From positions 2,057,001 to 2,121,000 of the forward strand of contig NC_003071.7 of the NCBI RefSeq assembly GCF_000001735.4: a stretch of 64,000 nt of DNA, in the 5' to 3' direction. Shown here in pieces: positions 34,381 through 47,361 of the stretch (its first letter is position 1; the number at the start of each line of letters is the position of its first letter). This DNA comes from Arabidopsis thaliana (taxonomy: Eukaryota > Streptophyta > Magnoliopsida > Brassicales > Brassicaceae). Position numbers and translations under genes: made by a program. The notes beneath the pieces were generated by a model. It was given only the letters and a program-made list of their open reading frames with translations. It was not told where the DNA came from and did not search any database.

Positions 34381-37300
34381 TCACAATCTGTGAGACATAC
34401 CTGGCAGATTTTGGAATACTTCTTTGAAAACAACATTTGTAGTTGTTTTACCACGATTACCCTCTTCATCGATAATAAGAATCTTCAAACCTCGTCGACT
34501 CTTAACTCTCGATACCGCAACATATAGTTGCCCATGGGAAAAAACTGGTCTGGGTAAATAAATGCCAACATGAGATAAACTTTGACCCTGGCTCTTGTTA
34601 ATGGTCATTCCAAAGCAAGGAACAACTGGGAACTGTCTTCGCTGAAAACGAAATGGTATTCTAAAATCTGCAGGTGTAAGAACCAGCCTCGGAAGATAGA
34701 CTTTGTTACCAGCGTTACTTCCAGTCAACACTTTTGCTTCGATAACACGATCTCCCAACTGTGTTACTTGCAACCTTGTCCCATTGCAAAGGCCATATTT
34801 CTGGTCAAGGTTTCTGATAAGCATAACGGGAACGCCCAACTTCAACCTCAAAACATGGTTAGGTACACCAGAACACTTTATGGCATTAAGGAATTCAGTA
34901 GACATGTTAGCGTCTCTCTCTACAGAAGTATCAAAATCACATATTTTATCAGAGCTGAAGTATTCCTTAACCTCTCCGGGAAGAAGATCCATGATGTGAT
35001 TATTCACCTCACTAACATCATCGTTTGTTGGACAAAGTATTGCACGCTCCCTGAAGAAAGTTTGATCATTAAGATTTTGAAGTAGATTTGGATAGACGCA
35101 ATTAGCAATAGAGTCAATGGGGTGAAGTGAGTCAAGAAGAAGCATGTCTTCGGGTATATCTATAGCTGCTTCGCCATCATTAGGTTCTGAAAGCTTTCCA
35201 TCTCCTAGCTTAAGAATCCAATCAGAAAACTCTTTGATGTTGTCTTTTTCTGTAGGGTCTGCCTCAACAGTTAGCCGCATGTTCTTGGTCAATGTGAGAA
35301 CTTTGCAAGAATTCCACAAACGCGAAGAAGTGAGAGACGCATGAATTATTTGTTCTCGACTCCCTTTGGTTATAACTGGTAGTATTTGGCGAAAGTCTCC
35401 ACCAAATGTAATAGTTTTTCCACCAAAAGGTTTGTGGTTGTCGGCTTGTACTATATCTTTCAGAGTACGATCAAGAGCTTCATAACAATGTCTATGCAAC
35501 ATTGGAGCTTCATCCCATATAATCAACTTTGCTCGGAGTAACAAAGAAGCAAGGTCACTATCAGGTGAAATCGAGCAAGTGGAAGTTTCGTTCACCTGTA
35601 GTGGTATTGCAAACCGGGAATGCGCTGTTCGTCCGCCATCCAGCAGTAGTGCTGCCATTCCGCTTGATGCTACATTTAAAACAATTTCTCCTCTTGAACG
35701 AATGTACGTAGACAATGTTTTCCACAAATATGTTTTACCAGTGCCACCAAATCCGTTAACAAAGAAAACACCACCAGAGTTTGAATAGACCGCTTCGATG
35801 ATTTGGTCGTATATTTTCCTCTGTTCAACTGTTAACTTGGAAAACAAACGTAGATGGTCTTGGGCACAAGCATGTCGATCGTAGCACAACTCATCTTGTA
35901 TCAACGTATTCATTGCTGCAGGGAAATTGTTGTTTTCTGGATATGGCATGGATTCGTAATTACGCAGAGTACTTCCACTGTTACGTAACAACTTTTCAAT
36001 TTCCAACAAAGCTTGATTTTGAATTTGCTCATTTGTCATTTCATGGCCTGCAAATTTTAAAAAAACTATCAGTTTCATTTTTAGAAGGAATTGAGAAATT
36101 CGGCGAGCAATTGACCTTAAGTCATTATCACATTCAACGTATTTTCTAAATATATTGTTTCTATATCATTATCACATTCATGCATGTTAAATATTTACGT
36201 ATATAATTCATGGTTTTTTGGAGCTTTAAATAGATCGTAACGATTATTTTAGACTTTAGTGTGTTTAATGTTATATATATACGTTAAGAGGAACAATATA
36301 TATTTCGTTACGACCAAGAACCATTTGGTCGTATAATTTAACCAAGTGTTTCTTCTGTCATCTTATACATCGTATTCCTTTTTGCAAATTTTAAAAAGAA
36401 TTCTCAGTATTTGGTTTGTTTATCAATTGTAAAACTAAATTAATTTGTTTTATAAATAAATATATATAAAGAAAAAAAATTTTGTTTTATAGTGTACCTG
36501 GCCTTTGCAATATTTTCCTTTGCATAGATAGTACATCATCTGAGAGCTGATTCCACGTATTTAACCAAACATGATAAGGTGTTGACAAACTTTCAGACGT
36601 TAGAAGCTGGGCAAATAACCTTCTCATGTAACGGCCAGATCCCCATTGACTTGCTTCTATTATTGTATCGATGTATTCTTGGTCATCTTCAAGGAGACTT
36701 AAAGCATAACATGCATCTTTAAATGTTGGGTACAGAATCCCTCCAACTGTTTTTATATCTTCATAACATGTAGGTCCCTTTACTTTGTTTAATAGGATCC
36801 TCAAGTAGAACCGTTGACCAGCTGATGGGGTAACATGATATACCCTTCCAACTGATACACTTCTTTGACGGAGAGTCCACTCCATTTGTTTCTTTTTCCA
36901 CACAAAATGCGAAGGGAATTCAATGTAAGTAAATTTTCTCGCCTCAGGATCTTCGGCAATTTTTTTGTTTGTTTTCAAAAACGCCAAGAATTGCGATGTT
37001 TGGTTTTCTTCTTTGTTCAACACGTCTTCTACGTCTTCATCATCGTCATAAATTATGTTTTGCTCTCCAGGTAGATGAATGCTTAATCTTTGTACCGAAG
37101 TGCTGCTGTGATGTAAGTCAAAACCAAAAATTCGCCATGCTGCTTCACAAGGTGAAATATACCTAAACAATAATTTGATATGAGTTGATCAAGACACCGC
37201 TAACGCATCTTCCGCTAAAATTATTCAAAAATTTTATGTGGATGTTAACAGAATAATTACCTGCAGTCATACCACCGCTTGATTTCATTTGGACCAGTAC

Positions 37301-39590
37301 CTTCTTTAATTCTAGCTGTGACTTTGTCATTCCCTTTGTTGATGTATTTAAATAAATACTTGACTATCTTGCTTTGGCTAACCCATTCCACGTTTATATG
37401 GGCTTGATACTTGAGCAGTAGTGTTGGATTGTAAGGTATGACAAAACGGTTGTCAAGAAGAATCCCATTTTTCTCAACAAATCTCCCATCATCTCTTCTT
37501 TTGTAGATAGGAAAACCATCTTTATTGATGTGTGTGCTGCTCGTAAAATCCTTTGGAAACTTTTTACTGCATTTTCCTTTCTCCATGCATGGTGAATTTT
37601 TGTTGGCAAGTCCACATGGACCATGTATCATCATCTCTTTGACAACTTCGTGAAGAATCGGATGTGTGTATTTATCTGGAATTTCAGCCCATATAAACTT
37701 GTCAACGTCTGCGGTAGTTGGAATTTTGGCTTCCTTCTCTAGGAAGAGAAGTATATGGGCATGCGGTAAACCTCTTTTCTAAAATTCGATCGTGTAAAGC
37801 ACTGCAAAGTAAAATACTTATAAATTTTTGATTAATTATAAAAGTAAACTATAATAGTGATAGAAAGATAAATATAAAAGAATGAGTGGTACCTGCTCTT
37901 GAAGGACCAAAGACATTGTTGTTCTTGATGTCCCAAATGAGATGATCTAGCTTCATTTTGTAGACTCTAGTTACAATATCTGCTCTATCTTCTGCGCTAA
38001 GTCCTCGTGCGTTCAAATACCTTGTTATTTCGGGCCATTTAGGATTACATGTGAAGGTAATGAATAAATGTGGATAACCATAATGTTGACATAGAGCCAT
38101 TGCATCCATATATTTCTGCTGCATGTAACGTGCACCTCCAACAAAAGAAGATGGTAAGACATATCGTTTTCCACACATCGAAGAATCGTTGTTTCCTTTT
38201 TCGGCAGAAGCTTCAACACTGGAATACTTTTCGGCGCGAAGAGTTTTTTGGTTAAACTGGAGATATGAGATTCTTTCGGCTTCAATCATGGTCAACCCAT
38301 CCACAAGAAACTGCTGAAATAACTTCCCCGTATGCATCAGATAAGGCGACTCATCTTTTCTCTCCATGATCTTATATGCAAAAAATTCTCTCATGCTGAC
38401 CTTGGTTCGTGGGTTTTCTGAATTTGTTGTTTTCTTTTTAAGCTCGAGATCTATGTGATAACCATCTTCTCCATAGGGAAACAAAAGAGGATACTGCAAT
38501 GGTAGTTACGCTGGGTGTAGTTCACTTATACGTGCAATTCTCTTGTTTTCGTTTCCACTATAATATCTCTTGGCCCAACTGAGTTGTCAAAATCTCCAAC
38601 AAACAGACCACCAACTTCTGAAACCGTTGGTAAATTGTAAGTCTTACCACTATTTGTTGAACGACCTGAGACCAATTTTAGTTTGAGATTAGGCATCTCG
38701 ATTGAATGATCAAACCGCTCCTTTGCCATTCGAAGAACTTTCACATATGGATTACACTGGTCAAGCATACACTTGATTGCTTCGACGATATCCTCACGTA
38801 GACGTTTTGATTCAGTTGATGGTGTTGTCCTCTTAGAACTTGAATAATTAAAAAATAAAGAACGATTAGCCTTTTTGATATTTTTGAAGTAGTATATATG
38901 AAAAACAAATTATATTTGAAAATTAAAGAATGTATGTAGATTATGTTTAAGAATTAAGAGTTACCTGAAGTTTTTGATTCTGTTTTGAACTTCGTTAGAA
39001 GTATCATATATATACATCTACTGAAATTTTGCAGGATCACCATCACAGGGAAGCAAACTACCAATCTTATGGACATTTTGTCCTTGCAGTCGGAAAATAG
39101 GTGGTCCTCGTCCTCTGTTTATAGATGTATCTATCCTTCCACCCATAGAAGTAAATGCAAACATGGTGTCATAAGGTCTGATGTTCTCTTTAAAATTTTT
39201 GCTGATTTCATCGTTTCCATAAAGCAGGTCAAGGAGCAGCTGTGGAGGCATTGGTGATATAGGGAGTTGAATTTTTCCATGAGTGCAGCAAATTGAAAAC
39301 TTTTGTCGACACGCTCATCATACCACATGAAAGCATTACAATGCTCACACATGTGTGTTGCATCACCAAGATCATGGTAATCTGTAAAAGGTAAGAAAAG
39401 TTTGTTTGATATAATATTGGGAGTCTAAACTAAAATATTTGTTACCTTGAGAACTGTATAATGCGTTTGGGGAATTAGATGATGAAGCACGATTTGAGAA
39501 TGTAGGTTGAGAGAATGTGTTGTTATTAGTGTCGACTAAGTGACTAAAACTTGGAATTGTGTTGCTGCTTGATGGAACATCTATTAACAA
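34381..39590 (-). pseudogene. Helitron Rep/PIF1-like helicase, disrupted
   Basis: Exons on the - strand include 39372-39590, about 39018-39350, about 38526-38842 joining 37893-38525, then 37261-37801, 36498-37162 and 34381-36047. The N-terminal part has FSICCTHGKIQLP and GARYMQQKYMDAMALCQHYG. The Rep nuclease carries the HUH motif GLPHAHILLF and the two-tyrosine YLFKYINKG. The last exon (~560 codons) is a complete PIF1-type helicase with Walker A GGTGKT, Walker [19 protein letters not shown] and the C-terminal [10 protein letters not shown] and VAVSRV. Lesions: TAG at 37779-37781 just before the HUH motif, TAA at 38506-38508, and frameshifts near 38530 and 39300. The nuclease cannot be made, although the helicase exon is intact. 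Confidence 0.88.
36068..36206 (+). repeat. Inverted repeat arm 1, in Rep/helicase intron
   Basis: About 139 bp from ATCAGTTTCATTTTTAGA to TTAAATATTTACGTATATAA, repeated in inverse orientation at 40739-40875 at roughly 90% identity. This arm lies inside the intron 36048-36497. Confidence 0.85.
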
Positions 39591-40738
39591 AGTATATAAA
39601 CAATAAGATATGAATTAATCATACATGAATGTATGAAATATGTAAATTGCAATTAGCTTTACAATTCAAGGATCCAAAGAACAATACGTGTTTCCATGTG
39701 CTTCCTTTTCTCTTTTCTCTTATTCATAATAAGTTGTTGGGCGATTAGCCATGGAGAAGGTTCTGTAGAAGTTTCATACATAATTAGTATAATGTATAAG
39801 ATATTATATGTATTTGCATTGAGCCATATAGATTACCATTTGTGATATCTTTCAATGTATTATGTGATGATGAGCTTTGTAGCGGTTGTGAAATAGGTGC
39901 AGCACATGCAGCTCTATTGCTGTTAGAGCTTGAGCCTTCATTCTCTGTATTACAATTTTAGGCAAACATGTGTATTACTGGATATCAATATTGATTTGTA
40001 TGGTACGACAAAGAGAAAGAAGTGTCACCTTTGTTGCTGGAATCTTTTTTGTTCCTATTATCTGCAATATAAGCTGACCTTTCTTTTCTCCTTTTCTTAC
40101 TTGTTGCAGTGTCCATCTGTATGAGGTTTGAACTTAAATAAAGTTTAGGGAGTACCAAATATTGATTTACGAATAAGGTTGGATTAATGATCTCATGCAT
40201 TACCTGAGTACACTATATCTTCAAGCTTTGCAGGTAAAAATGGAGATTCCAAACTTCATGACACTCTTTCGATGGTTCCTGGAAATGCTATAGAAACTTG
40301 ATTCGTAATTCTATAGAAACTAACACGATCTCTGCATTATGAACGTGGGATAGGATTCTAATTTTCTATTTTATTAGTTATTCAATTATTTCTACTTAAA
40401 AATTAATCTACGACTCATCTTTGTCCATCGTCCATGACTTTTGAGTTATTTTAGTAGCTTTGGTTTTTCTCCTAATACTCTTATTATGTTTTAAGTTTGG
40501 ATGGGCTCGTAAATGGGCTTTTACCATTTAACATCAAAGTCTTTCCATCACTTGCTATTCTAATTTATTTGTTCCACCGTCTAAATCTCAATTACCATCA
40601 AATTTCTTATGATAATAATGCACAATACTATTATTGGAGAAGCAAGAGCTAATGAGTAATTAATTTTAGTCGGCTGGGATGTTAAAAAAAAAAGAGAATG
40701 AAGCAAGAGCTAATGTGTAATTAATTTTGATTTGAAAC

Positions 40739-40875
40739 ATTATATACGTAAATATTTAACATGCATGAATGTGATAATGATATAGAAACAGTATATTTAC
40801 GTACGTTGATCGTGATAATGATTTAAGGTCAATTGCTCGCCAAATTTCTCAATTTCGTCTAAAAATGAAACTGAT
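40739..40875 (-). repeat. Inverted repeat arm 2, between Rep/helicase and RPA genes
   Basis: Reverse complement of 36068-36206. The shared core includes GGCGAGCAATTGACCTTAA and TTTCTATATCATTATCACAT. Just left of it are two direct copies of GAAGCAAGAGCTAATG(A/T)GTAATTAATTTT (near 40639 and 40700). Confidence 0.85.
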
Positions 40876-41252
40876 AATTTTTTAATATTTAAATTACTTT
40901 GTTTGTAATTTTTTTTATCTAATATATGTTCTGAATTATACAATCAGAGGGCTTAAATCTAAGTTAAATCAACACTTATTATTAAAGCAGCAAATTAGTT
41001 GATATAATAGTAGAAAAGAAGATGACTTTAATAAAAATAAATACAGTAACCATTCATATGAGTTTAACAGGACAAATAACTGGTGTAAAATAACTTAGAT
41101 ACTTAAATGCAAAGACATTTACATACTTAAGCAAAAACATAATGCAAAGACATTTACATACTTAAATCAAAGACGTGAAACATAAATAATAGAAAGACAT
41201 TTACATACTTGAAGCAAAGACATGAAACATATTTTAATAGGTCGTAACATGA

Positions 41253-43867
41253 TCACTTTTTTTCTTTCTTTATCTCAGCCTTGGACAACAATTTAGGCTT
41301 TGTAGATGACTTTTGAGCTGCATTATCTTTCGATGAAGTTAGTGCTCGTTTTGACGTTGGAGTCAATTTAGTGATCTTTGAAGTGTTCTTAGAAGTCTTG
41401 ATAGACGAGTTGCTGTTTTCATAGTTAGCCGCCTCGGAAGATTCAGTGTCAATCTAAACAAAAATAAAATTCAAAATTTTAAAATACATAAGCACTTGAA
41501 AATTAAATGTAATGGAACGTTAGAGTTATTACCTGATTTGTAGTTGCATTTGAAGGGGTAGAGACAATGTTCATGTCTGAATCAGGTTCAGTCTAAAAAA
41601 GATATCACCAAAATAATTACTTATCCCTAAATGAAATTTGTTGTCTATCTAATGCTTATTCAGTAGCAAACCTCGCTGGTAGTTGAGTTTGAAAAGCTTG
41701 AGACCATGTGAGTGTTTGGATCAGTTGTGTTCTGTAAATAAAAAAAATCACATTAATGTTGATACCATGAAAAACGAATGTAACTAAAACGCCAAAGACA
41801 AACTGAATTTACCATTTGCAATAAATTTTCCTGAAACTTTTGAACAATTTCGGGTTTGTCCGTAAGTTCATAAACCCTAAAGATAGATGGTCGGCTGAAT
41901 TTGGTTGAGTCTGAACCTTGTATCGTGAAAACAAATTGACGCCCTTCTAAATCAAGCAGCTCTTGAGGAATTTTGTCGGAACGATTAAACTGCATCAATT
42001 GACAAATAAATAAACATTAGTATAAATTTAAAAGTTATTTTCAAATAGTGGAGTTTAGAAGATTGACCTGAACTTGTTGCTCGAGCAATTCATATGCGGA
42101 TTTGTGAATGAGCTTGATGACATCCTGATCGAAAAGAAGAAATGATGCTTCCCCAGTATGGTCAAGAACTGTAACTTGCACCCTGAACCTAAAACATAAT
42201 AGCGAATTCTAGTATTAAATTAAATACTTATGATAGAAGATAGTCATATAAGCAAACATGACTTTAACATGATAACCTGGTGCTTGTAGTAGTAACAAAT
42301 GTGTCACATTTTTCACATTCATATTTTCCAGCTTCTATTTCTTCAGTTTCAGGGTTGAAATAAGGAGATACTTTTTTGAAACATATATTACAACCAATAT
42401 AAAACCATGGAACTTTTGTGTCAATGGAGAATATTGATGCAATAATATTACATGCCCCTCCCTGAAATTAAAAGAAGATTAACATTCATTTTCATAAAAG
42501 TGTCGATAAGAAAATCACTAAAAAGCCTAATCATGAAATATCACCATATAGGGAAAATATAATAAAACGTGATCATTTCAGATGTAGTATATTAAACAAT
42601 GACCCAAAACATAGAAAATTGGATAATACCGAATTTATATCTGCAATCGTTTTTTGATCTCGCAAAGAGAATGAAGGTTTTGAATGCTTGCTTGAACTTG
42701 AAGACGTAATTGTTGAAATCGTTGTTAAAGCTAAACAATCAGATTTGGCCAAACTGTAGACACATATATTGAAATGTTATATACTCATCTTGATATGTTG
42801 TTAGTAGACAAAAGTTAAGAAGACTCGTTTACCTTTCTTTAAACTCAGTTATCTCGGCAATTGAGGAATTGATAAAGAGCTTGGTCGAAAATGATGATTT
42901 TGGACAGAGATCTTGCCTGCTAAATATTAAGAACCAAATCAATGAATCCCTTATAGTGAAAGTGAGATATACGTTTTTAAAATATGTCTTTATCTTCATC
43001 AAGCTTCCAACTAAAACAATTGAACCATCTTTGTAGCCCTTAACATAAGAGTACAGATCTTCTGCCCATTTTTCCCACAAAGTAACATCGATGACTGATT
43101 CTCTGATACAATTATTGGCATGTTTGTGTCAGTAAAGATGCAGGTACATTATACAAATAATGAAATATTTAGGCTGATAGATAACTAACCCAAGATCTCT
43201 AAGCTGTAAATTTAATAACTTTGTTTGTCGCCCTGAAACATTAACCTCTTTAAGTTCTTGCATTCCAATGATCTCACCAATTACGTATGAAAATATAAGC
43301 AAACATTAATTTGAAAGATAAAGTTACAAGTGAAAAATTAAAAAACAAATTTAGGAAGAAGAAACTATACCAATGAAAACATTATCATTGTCAGTCCGAG
43401 CTTGGATATCAGAGAAAGGGACGAAGTTGAAACGAAATTCCAAGTTTGGAATCTGCTCATCACATTTTTTTTACGTGTGTCATGGACATGAAGTTGATCT
43501 TGTAGGGGTGAGAACTGGCTCTATAACTCCCTCCATTATCTGAAATCTCAAAGTTCATAATCATGTAGCAATCTCCCTCTTCTAGTTTCTCCTGAAATTT
43601 TGAAAGTAATTGCGATCTGATGGAGGCTTGTATCCTCTCTCCCTAGACAAAAAGAAAACGAATAGTTTAAATTAAAAGATTGACAAAGAAATTTCTATAT
43701 AAGCTAGATGACAGAACCTTGTCATCCACCAATAGAAGGTCTATTCCCATAATATCTTTGGGTCTGTCTTTTTTGTGGTATGCCCATAACCGAGCAATTC
43801 GAACTTTCACTTTGCACGTTGACAGGTGAGAATGCAGCTGTGAAACCGGTGTTATTTCCAGCGGCAT
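41253..43867 (-). pseudogene. RPA70-like single-strand DNA-binding protein of the Helitron
   Basis: The start is MPLEITPVSQLHSH at 43867; the stop is TGA at 41253-41255. Successive exons give an N-terminal OB-fold (KVKVRIARLWAYHKKDRPKD), a second OB-fold (LEFRFNFVPFSDIQARTDND, LREL-type LQLRDLG), and WEKWAEDLYSYV. The replication factor A C-terminal region follows, with a CNIC...CEKC zinc site and RVQVTVLDHTGEASFLLFDQ. The tail is Ser/Thr/Lys-rich, ending [11 protein letters not shown]-like proteins are carried by plant Helitrons and may coat displaced strands. An A8 run (T8 at 43465-43472 on +) shifts the frame after THVKK and creates stops. A gene model could splice around this, but I judge it broken. 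Confidence 0.8.
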
Positions 43868-44414
43868 TTTTTTCTTCCAATAACCTAAATATCAAAATCA
43901 AAGAGATAATTAGTTTCAAGGGTTTGCAATCGATTAAGTATAAACAGAGAAGAAGAAATCAAACAAAAACATGGAAATTATAAACAGAAATTGAAGATAT
44001 TATCTGATTTGCAGATCTATGAAAAATTAAAAACAGAAATTGAAGATGGTAAATTGATACCTTCAAGATGAGAAAAAACAGTTGATTGCTCGGAATAATG
44101 GATGCTTGAGGATGAGTAAACGATTCTTGAGATTTTATATTCATAGAGATTTTGGAAGTTTCAGAAGTAGAGGAAGTGGAGTTGTGGAGGTCGTGGGAAT
44201 GAGAGAGAAGAATAAGGTTTGCGAAAGAAAAATAATAAGGTAAATAAAAACCAATTATCTTTTTTTTTAACAATTCATGAATTAATTAATGAAAATTTTG
44301 CTTAATTCTCCGTAAAAAAAAAGGAAAGAGTAAGAAAAAGAGTAGTATGCTGAGGTGTCAATCATAGAATGTTTCAGTTATTGGACAATTGACTGTTGAA
44401 TTAGTATAATTAGA

Positions 44415-46699
44415 TAACAGGAATTCATAACATAGAAGAAGCCTTAAACTAAATCAAATAATTGGTATACATGTGGAGTTCTCAAGGAGAGGATAGTTAA
44501 AACCTCAACTTATAAAGGAGCAAAAGAGCATCCGTGTTGACGAGAGAGCTTGAACAACCACAAGAAAACATGCTCTTAATAATCATGCTACTGTCCTCAA
44601 GAAAAAGATGCTCAACGAAAACATTTGAGGCAAAAAGCTTCCAATTGTAGCCATGCTCTACAAACATATGCGAATGAGGGCTAGAGAGGAGAGGTCGAGG
44701 CATCAAAAGCACAAAGGGTCGATGGACAACCCTAACCAATGATGGCGAACCATCCACAACACCAAAGAAAACCTCTCGATTCAAACTCCAACACACAAAA
44801 TCAACACGTACAAAGTGGACAAAAGCTTTAAGCGTGTGGGAGTAAGTTGTCCTCAATGCGAACAACTCGACACAAAGAAACCCATAACTCCAGCAGGCAA
44901 GAGCCAAAATGCAGGGGTTAGACCAAGAGAGATCTTGGAAAAAATGTGACCGGTTAAGGAGGAGAGGCGACACCACATTACAGCATAGGAAAGCACGCTC
45001 GACCACCTGAAACACCAGAAAGAAGGCACCCCAAAACAGATCTACAAACAAAAGCTTCCAACGCTTGAGATGCGAGACTCTAGGACCGGAAATCAAAGCA
45101 TCCACCTTCATCCATCACCGGCTACAGGTAGTGGAGGCAAAAAAACAAGAGATTTCAGCCATCAGAAAGAGCCCACGCGCATGGCGGTCCTTCGACACAC
45201 GCCACGAGAAACAGAGCCGACATAACTCTCTAGAATCTTCAAGTGCACAAGTAGAATCAAGACCAAGGTAACCTAAAGCCCTCTAGCATCGCTGGTCTTA
45301 AACGGACACTAAAGTGGCAAGATGCGATGAAGTTAGGTTTCTCACACAAGAAAAGCTTCGGGAGAGATAGTTTGGGGACACATGTATTTGAAAACAACTC
45401 TCGTTATTAGATCGTTTTTTCTTGTATGTTGCTCACTCTTGCATTACATCCATCTAATGGATCACTATGACTTTCCTCCTTCCCACATGCTATATCCCGT
45501 GGAAATCAGCATCTTTGTTACTTCCAGAATTTTTACCCCAACCTAATATATATGCTTATGTTTGTTAGGTTGTTTATCATGTAATCATGTGAGACTAATA
45601 GTAGTTTTTCTTGTTCTGATGAGAGCGTCTGATTGCGTTTTGTGAAGATGTGTTAATTGGAAAAGAGATTAAAACAAAGACAATGAGTGCTTGCAAAAAG
45701 ACATAAAAAAATGATAGCTCCTAAAAAAAAATGTGAGGACGGAAATTCATATACATATCGAAAGAATGTAAGAAAAAAAATGAGTTTTTTTCTTTCAAAG
45801 AAAAAATATAAGTTGTTAAAAAAAATATAGATAATCTTATAAGTTATGGATATAATTTTGTAAATAATCTTATCTTTACAATAGCTATACTAACTAGTGC
45901 AGTGGAGAGACACATAAAACAATAGTGAATTTGCGCATACCAAAATGAGAAAGTTGTTGAAGTTAATCTTCATACAATAATTTATTTCATGAAATTTAAT
46001 TAAAATGTCGTACATAAAAAGACCGGGTCCAAATATCTAAAAGTAGAGGAAAAGCTATTAAACAAAAAGGATGTTCTTTTGATAAATGTTATAAAATCCT
46101 AAAAGTCGTATTAGAGTTTTTTTAGCTGTGTATTTAAATTGAATGAACTACCATAGTAATTTTAAAATTGAAGAAATTTAAATTATTAACAATAAATAGA
46201 CAAATGATTGACAAAAAAACAATAAATAGACAACTAAAAAAAAGAAATTCAACATTTCAATAAATAATATTAATCACATTAAAATAAATATTTCAATAAA
46301 AATTGGCGTAGGTGATTATGCTCTCACATCTCACATATTCTTTACTAACGACATGACGAATGACAAAGTTTATGCTTTGGTGGTGCTGGAAGAGAGAGCA
46401 GTTTGAGATCCTAAAAAATAAATAAATACGAACATAAACAAATTTAGTAGCTATTTGATAACAAAAAATATTTTATGTAACAAGTAATTAGGATGCTAAA
46501 TAATTAATCTTAAACTTAATGTAACACACACAAACTAATGTTGCAAGCAATCCAATATCTTTTTGGTTTTAGCTGAAATTTAACTACCAACTTCAAAAAC
46601 TGAGTAAAAACTCTGAAACGGAGGACGATCTATGAAAGTGCTTCCCAACCAGCCTTCCTTAAGAAGCAAATGTCCTTATCAACATTGAGTTGTGTTATA
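44415..46699. other. Intergenic region with one unassigned 204-codon frame
   Basis: On the - strand 45111-44497 is open for 204 codons (MKVDALISGPRVSHLKRWK...), hydrophobic, Phe/Val/Leu/Ser-rich, with no domain I can name. On the + strand the same DNA is relatively GC-rich with many AAC/ACC codons. It may be part of an uncharacterised repeat. 45300-46699 is AT-rich and shows nothing. Confidence 0.35.
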
Positions 46700-46959
46700 T
46701 ACTACAAGAAAACACGGTATTAGCGACTTATTCGGCGACGGATTAAGTAGTCGTTAACTTTGGCAACTAAATAGTGACGTATTAGCGACTAATTAGTTTA
46801 TATTATACATTAGTCTCTAATCAATCTTGAATGTGAGACTGATTAATTTAGTCGCTAATAGGTCGCTAGTTACAGTTACCATTTATCGACTCATATATTC
46901 TATTTAGGCAATTAATTGGGCTTTTACCGGCTTGATCCAGTAACAAGAGCCCATTACCC

Positions 46960-47335
46960 AGAATATATAAACGATTTTATCGCATAACCCTAACCCTAAT
47001 CCCCTTTTCTTCACTCTCGACGAACCCTAACCCTAATCCCTTTTAGCCATTCGATCCCAATTCTTCATCAATCCATCTTCAATCTTCTCAATCTCTCGTT
47101 TCTTAGCTTCAAGTGATGAGGACTCGTGGTGGAAAAGGCAAGAGAGGAAAAGGAAGGGTATCGAAGATTCCCCCAAATCGACCCACTACTTTCCAGCCAG
47201 TACGAGTTCACGCCGGCGGATCGTCAACCGCCAGTTCAATACCCTGATAGAAATCTAATTGCACAGCCTTCGACGGGTGCCACTGTCAGAGACTATCCTC
47301 CTCCGACGCAACAAGTTCATGTTTTCAAGTTTTAA
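46960..47335 (+). pseudogene. CACTA gene start with promoter-like leader
   Basis: Leader features are TATATAAACG (near 46964) and two AACCCTAACCCTAATCC telo-box motifs (46986-47001 and 47024-47039), which are common in plant 5' untranslated leaders. Translation from 47117 gives MRTRGGKGKRGKGRVSKI and stops after 43 codons. A Lys/Arg/Gly-rich start of this type is usual for the second gene of CACTA elements. The rest is missing. Confidence 0.5.
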
Positions 47336-47361
47336 AGGACGGAGAAGAGAAGAAGGGATAG

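Larger units (their letters stand above)
32356..44414 (-). mobile_element. Large Helitron, autonomous type but coding-dead, ~12.06 kb
   Basis: The 3' end on the - strand is a hairpin (CCGTGC TAT GCACGG, 32369-32383) followed by a spacer and CTAG (32356-32359). The host base beyond is A on the + strand, as required for A|T insertion. At the other side the - strand begins TCTAATTATACTAATTC at 44414, preceded by A. Inside on the same strand are a Rep/PIF1-helicase gene and an RPA70-like gene, the pair carried by plant Helitrons. The 3' end is well supported. The 5' end is inferred from the TC/A rule and gene content only, and other boundaries are possible. Confidence 0.65.

Noticed and set aside
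34582..35085. 167-codon + strand frame
   Set aside because: It is antisense to the intact PIF1-like helicase exon and has no features of its own.
46986..47039. AACCCTAACCCTAA as interstitial telomere repeat
   Set aside because: Only two copies occur at each of two spots, in a leader position before an ATG; telo-box promoter motifs explain them better.
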